DNA of 12,120 nt from Gonapodya prolifera JEL478 (Eukaryota; Monoblepharomycota; Monoblepharidomycetes; Monoblepharidales; Gonapodyaceae), in assembly GCA_001574975.1 (NCBI GenBank), contig KQ965767.1:152243-164362 (forward strand), in the 5' to 3' direction. Below, piece by piece: positions 8,695 through 12,120 of this stretch. How positions within the stretch are numbered: the stretch's first letter is position 1; the number at the start of each line of letters is the position of its first letter. Under the pieces are notes generated by a model. The model made no database searches, was not told where the DNA came from, and worked only from the letters and a program-made list of their open reading frames with translations. Position numbers and translations under genes: made by a program.

Positions 8695-10362
8695 ATGGGT
8701 GACCTTGTCCCCCAGTTATTCCACGAGAAACAGGTGATTGGCGTCGTGAAAGTTTTTGGATTTCCCCACTTGAACTGGAACTGGCTGCATGATTGATCCG
8801 TTCTCCTGGTCTCGATTATCCTCGGCGTGATGGAATGATGAAACTCGGGCCCACGCTCAGGAAGGATCTCTCTGGTGAGCGCTATCCTCGCAGCATCTGC
8901 TTCTCTGACCCCTTTCACTAACTTCAACCCGACGGTTGCTTTGCAGCGCGCAGCACGCTCTCAACTCGCTCCTTCAAGGCCCCTACTTCTCCGCCGTGGA
9001 CCTCGCCTCGATTGCACAAAGTCTAGATGCCAAGGAGCAAGCAGCGTTGGTCGAAAGCGGTGGCACGGACGCGGATGTCGCCGCGTATATGAAAGACGGC
9101 TCGCACAATTATGACGACTCAGGATTCTTCAGCGTACAGGTCATGGAAGAGGCCATGCAGGTCTGGAGTCTCAGAATTGTGCCGGTGGACTCGAGAGAGC
9201 TCAAGGAGGACCCGATGTATGACCCTCTGTGAGTTGAACTATCCACCTGGCCAGAAAGAGCGCCAGGTGTACGGACTCCGTTTGCTTCAGGCTTCATCCC
9301 TCGGTCTTTGTCGTCCACTAACTCGTTCTTCGATGTCCCACCAGGACCGAACGTGCATTCATCTGCAACCTCCAAGAACACTGGTTCACTCTCCGACATT
9401 TCGGCTCGTCGCCGTCGCGGTGGTACAATATGAACAGCTTGTGAGTGTCACCGCCTACAGTCTCGAAGCTCCCTCGCATTTCCCCACTAATTGCTCTCCC
9501 GCCGCCACCAACCTACAGGTTTTCCACCCCAAGTTGGATCTCCCCCACGTACCTCTCCCTCTTCCTCGCCCAACTTAAACAAGAAGGGTACTCAATTTGG
9601 GTCGTCCGCGGACAATTACCCCACTGCGATGCCGATGCGGTCGCCGACACGCTTCCTTCCCCAGACCCCGCCGTCGAGGCCGCCCTGACCGCCGCGACGT
9701 CATCGGCGGCGGGAAAAGCACCCGCACCACCAAGGGCGCGGACCCTGGCGAGTGAAGACGTGGAGTTCGAGCGGGCCATCGCTGCGTCCCTGGGTGAGAA
9801 CACGTTCCGGGCCTTGGGGATTGATGCAATGGACACAGATGACGACCCCGAGCTTGCGGCGGCGCTGCGGATGTCACTGAGTCAGGGTGGCGGCACCGAG
9901 GGGGGATCATATTCAGGACCTTCGCATGGCCGACTCAATGACGCAGACGACGAACTCCGCGCGGCTCTTCGTGCGAGTCTCGAAGATGGCGGGGCGGAGA
10001 CCAAGTCGATCAAGAAAGCACTGGAGGCGTCACGGAAAGAAGCTGGGATTCCCGACGAGCTCGCCGTTACGGGAAGTGCTATTGGGCGGACTTCGGGGCG
10101 CAAGGATGAAGACGCGGCGCTGGAAGCGGCGATCCGGGCAAGTTTGTCTGAGGCGGGAAAAGGCAAGGGTCCTGCTTCTGAGATCGCCGGATCCAACTTA
10201 TCCGCATCACCTCCTAATGGGGGACAATCGACGGTGTCCTCTGCCCTCCCGCCTTCCGAGGTGCCCGTCGCCGCGGCACCCGCCAACGCTACAGAGGTGC
10301 AGGCGTCGGCGTCCAGTGTACCGCCGAGCGAGATGTCCGCGGACGAAATCAGGCGGAAGTGA
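8695..10362 (+). CDS. Ataxin-3 family deubiquitinase (Josephin domain plus UIMs)
   Basis: This is a cysteine protease that removes or edits ubiquitin chains. Exons 8695-8733, 8861-8874, 8947-9228, 9345-9440 and 9519-10362 join with matching phases and encode 424 residues. Josephin motifs: FHEKQEGSLCAQHALNSLLQ, with Gln13 and the catalytic Cys18, DDSGFFSVQV, AFICNLQEHWFTLRHF (His124), RWYNMNS (Asn142) and YLSLFLAQLKQEGYSIWVV. Downstream come four UIM-like helices: FERAIAASL (near 226), ELAAALRMSL (254), ELRAALRASL (289) and LEAAIRASLSE (343). A weaker KKALEASRKEAG lies between the last two. The second exon is only 14 bases. The TGA at 10360-10362 follows EIRRK and is trailed by 15 more sense codons to a TAG at 10408-10410, so the stop may be a recent mutation or leaky. 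The gene is convergent with SPT3. Confidence 0.93.
8861..8874 (+). other. 14-base microexon of the ataxin-3 gene
   Basis: This exon encodes Glu-Gly-Ser-Leu and the first two bases of the catalytic Cys codon (TG|C). It is flanked by introns 8734-8860 (ends CTCAG) and 8875-8946 (GTGAGC to TTTGCAG). Joining it produces FHEKQ-EGSL-CAQHALN, the most conserved string of the Josephin family, which makes the exon hard to doubt. Confidence 0.88.
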
Positions 10363-10527
10363 CTGGAACGGTTCGGGGGTGCGAGTGTTCGTTTCAAGAC
10401 GGAGAAATAGACCTGGTTGCTCTTGAGAAGTGCAGCCGAGAGCTATCAATGTAGTATTATATATATACGATGTTATGTCACAATGAACGTCCGAATGGTG
10501 GTATATGCAATCTTCAATGTCGTCCAC
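10363..10527. other. Shared 3' region of two convergent genes
   Basis: This short interval lies between the stop codons of the ataxin-3 gene (plus) and the SPT3 homologue (minus). It starts with the 15 in-frame codons after the ataxin-3 TGA. It also contains an A+T-rich block near 10452-10468 (TATTATATATATACG), which may serve 3' end formation on one or both strands. Nothing else was recognised. Confidence 0.4.
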
Positions 10528-11690
10528 TCACGTCAAAGTCAAACTCGTCCGCAAAAAGGCCTCCCCTAAACAACTCCATCGGCACCGAACCTCTGCATCC
10601 TCCTGAACGCTTCATGCACGTGCGTTGGCTCCAGGGGCCGTTCTTGCTCCGGCGGGGCCTGGAACGGTCCATCGTTTCGCACGATGGACGTCGACCCCTC
10701 CGCGAACCCCGGACCGGTTCCTCGCTCGTTCCCCTCCTTACGCACGACCTGCGCAGTTTCGGTGAGGCGGGCCACGGCTTCGTGCGCGAGGAACCCCAGG
10801 ATGTCGACGACTTGGGCGCGCGGCCGTCGTTGAGGACGGCAAGGCCGGACCAGTCATGGAATCGCTTGAGCTTCTTGTAGGTGAAAGACGCTTGTCTGCA
10901 TTCGGAGTAGTACATGTACTTGGAACGAAATGTACTTCAGTCTGGTGCCGAGGGAGCATGAAAGGTTAAAGATGTCCCACCTCCTCTTGTGTCATGCTTC
11001 TTGTCATTTCGTCCGCCTTCTTCAGTCTCGCAAGCTGCTCCTCATACGCCTGCAGCATATCTTCATCATCGTCATACTCTTCTTCCCCCAGCACGTCCTG
11101 ATACGGCGCAAGGAGATCCCACGAGAACTTGACCCGTCTCTTTCGGAATGACGTCACAGGCACAGCAAGCCCCGCAGCAGGTACAGCAAGCGGATTTTCT
11201 TCCGCAGTTCCCGCTCCAAAAGTCGGCCGCGTTCGGGTCGACGGTCGACGAGGTGTCCTTTGCGTTCTTTCTGACATCCTTGAACCTGAGGTACGCCCGG
11301 ATCCGGGAGACTTTTGCAGGGTCGTGCCGCACGAGAAACACAATATCCTCAATTGAAAGTGCACGTCCGCCGCGTCAATTGGTTTGCACGAGGGCTTGCC
11401 GAACAGTGGACATGATTTGGGACCGGACGATGTCTTCAATGAGGCGCACAGTGTCGGGATTTGGATCGCTGAGTGGAGAGAGTTCAAACAAATACCAGTT
11501 GGTTTCGATGCCTGTAGGAATGGAGGGAAACGGTTGCGATGCTCACCCCGACTCTCCTGCCACGAACATCATCTGCGTGATCTCCTGGATGAATCTGTGG
11601 AAGAATTCAGCTGCTACCACCCAAAACATAACCAAGACGTGAAAATCACTTGTATCCGCGGACTTCCGGTGCTGCTTGCTGCACTTGCAT
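10528..11690 (-). pseudogene. SPT3-like SAGA subunit gene, interrupted by a stop and frameshifts
   Basis: Spt3 is the SAGA subunit that contacts TBP and contains paired histone folds. Exons are 11650-11690, 11547-11594, 10981-11468 and 10528-10918. Recognisable strings: EITQMMFVAGESG, DPNPDTVRLIEDIVRSQI, ALSIEDIVFLVRHDPAKV, AYLRFKDVRKNAKD, VKFSWDLLAPYQDVL, ARLKKADEMTRSMTQEE, YSECRQASFTYKKLKRFHDW, VVDILGFLAHEAVARLTE, PLEPTHVHEAFRRMQ and a C-terminal FRGGL. Lesions: an in-frame TGA at 11375-11377; an apparent extra T in a TTTT run near 11218-11221; a missing base near 10815; a shift near 10585; and an apparent extra T near 10552-10556. With these allowed for, the frame ends at the TGA at 10528-10530. 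The cause may be pseudogene decay or sequence error; homopolymer sites favour error for two of them. Family identity is firm; intactness is not. Confidence 0.85.
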
Positions 11691-11793
11691 TTCGAGTCGG
11701 TTTGACTGACCAAAGCAACATTTATTCTTGTAGTTGTTATGTAAAGTGCCTACTTTTCCCAAAGAAGAGTCGCTAATGTAGTTAACGTCTGTC
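11691..11793. promoter_or_regulatory. Short spacer upstream of the SPT3 homologue
   Basis: These 103 bases lie between the stop of the LRR-like gene and the SPT3 start, both on the minus strand. The spacer must contain the 3' UTR of the first gene and the core promoter of SPT3. No specific element was recognised. Confidence 0.4.
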
Positions 11794-12120
11794 CTAGGCT
11801 GCTGCTGCAGCGTTCTCACTGTCAACGAGGTCCCATTCTGTAGCCATCACCTGACCCTTCAACCCAGAGAACGTCGACACAAACTTCATACTAGGAAATA
11901 ACCTCCCAAATTCGTCTGCCCTTTGTTGTGAGATGCGTACGCACAGGGCCACGTTTAAGTACGACCATGCAATTGTTTCGTAGCGACGTCGGCCATTTTC
12001 GCCCAGAGTGTCCTCGGCGTCAGATCCAGTACCTCTCCAAAAGTCCGTCAAAAAGTCCAACGTTGCCTCTGTTACTCCCTCACACGCGACGGCCGATACC
12101 CGCTCCAGCTTTGGGCACCT
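11794..12120 (-). CDS. C-terminal part of a probable LRR/F-box-like protein (5' end outside window)
   Basis: The minus-strand frame is open from the window edge to the TAG at 11794-11796, giving 108 residues. It begins RCPKLERVSAVACEGVTEAT, which has the look of a leucine-rich repeat turn (CPKLERV...). It continues with a mixed charged segment (DFWRGTGSDAEDTLGENGRR) and ends in a run of five alanines. Basidiomycete genomes hold many F-box proteins with such LRR-type C-termini, and that is the basis for the call. No F-box is visible because the N-terminus lies outside. The stop is about 100 bases upstream of the SPT3 start on the same strand. Coding status is more certain than the family. Confidence 0.6.
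   Translation of the reverse strand, partial: RCPKLERVSAVACEGVTEATLDFLTDFWRGTGSDAEDTLGENGRRRYETIAWSYLNVALCVRISQQRADEFGRLFPSMKFVSTFSGLKGQVMATEWDLVDSENAAAAA

Noticed and set aside
9882-10397. 171-codon minus-strand open frame opposite the UIM region
   Set aside because: It is a shadow of the Ala/Ser-rich UIM coding sequence; UIM motifs are clear on the plus strand.
10363-10527. Functional link between ataxin-3 and SAGA because the genes are convergent neighbours
   Set aside because: The SAGA deubiquitinase module contains an ataxin-7 relative, not ataxin-3. Convergent adjacency alone is no evidence.
10360-11377. Recoding of TGA as a sense codon in this organism
   Set aside because: The MARVEL gene ends naturally at TGA and no internal TGA appears in the chitin synthase or PPCDC genes, so two isolated cases are better explained by mutation or error.
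1-12120. CRISPR arrays, tRNA or rRNA genes, viral or toxin genes
   Set aside because: No regularly spaced repeats, cloverleaf-like segments or rRNA-like stretches were seen. All recognised products are cellular fungal proteins or a DNA transposase.

Overview
The window looks like fungal nuclear DNA, most likely from a basidiomycete of the Agaricomycetes. The genes are cut by many 55-125 base introns with GTGAGT-like donors. The identifiable products are fungal: a division-1 chitin synthase, a MARVEL-type four-helix membrane protein and a PIF/Harbinger transposase. Family names come from recalled motifs; no database search was run. Exon maps were built by hand, and phases were checked at each junction.

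Layout, left to right. (1) 33-3745, minus: a chitin synthase gene in 17 exons, running off the left edge at its 3' end. It has 27-base and 12-base microexons and a possible extra 5' exon at 3883-4056. (2) 4395-5429, minus: a five-exon gene for a 208-residue MARVEL-like membrane protein. (3) 5430-5941: a divergent intergenic region with a repeated 14-mer. (4) 5942-7107, plus: a four-exon phosphopantothenoylcysteine decarboxylase (Hal3 family) of the coenzyme A pathway. (5) about 7200-8278, minus: a PIF/Harbinger DDE transposase, interrupted by frameshifts but with its catalytic triad kept. (6) 8525-8615: an A+T-rich inverted-repeat cluster. (7) 8695-10362, plus: an ataxin-3 type Josephin deubiquitinase with four UIM-like motifs; its active-site Cys codon is split by an intron next to a 14-base microexon. 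(8) 10528-11690, minus: an SPT3 (SAGA subunit) homologue carrying one in-frame TGA and four reading-frame breaks. (9) 11794-12120, minus: the C-terminal end of a probable LRR/F-box-like protein running off the right edge.

The genes do not form one pathway. The chitin synthase and the MARVEL protein are both plasma-membrane type and lie in tandem. The others are housekeeping genes (CoA synthesis, ubiquitin turnover, transcription) with a transposon lodged between two of them. I see no CRISPR array, tRNA, rRNA or evident new multigene system. The most unusual signals are the very small exons and a cluster of coding lesions confined to about 10.36-11.38 kb. That cluster covers the end of ataxin-3 and most of SPT3, and could be real decay or local sequence error.
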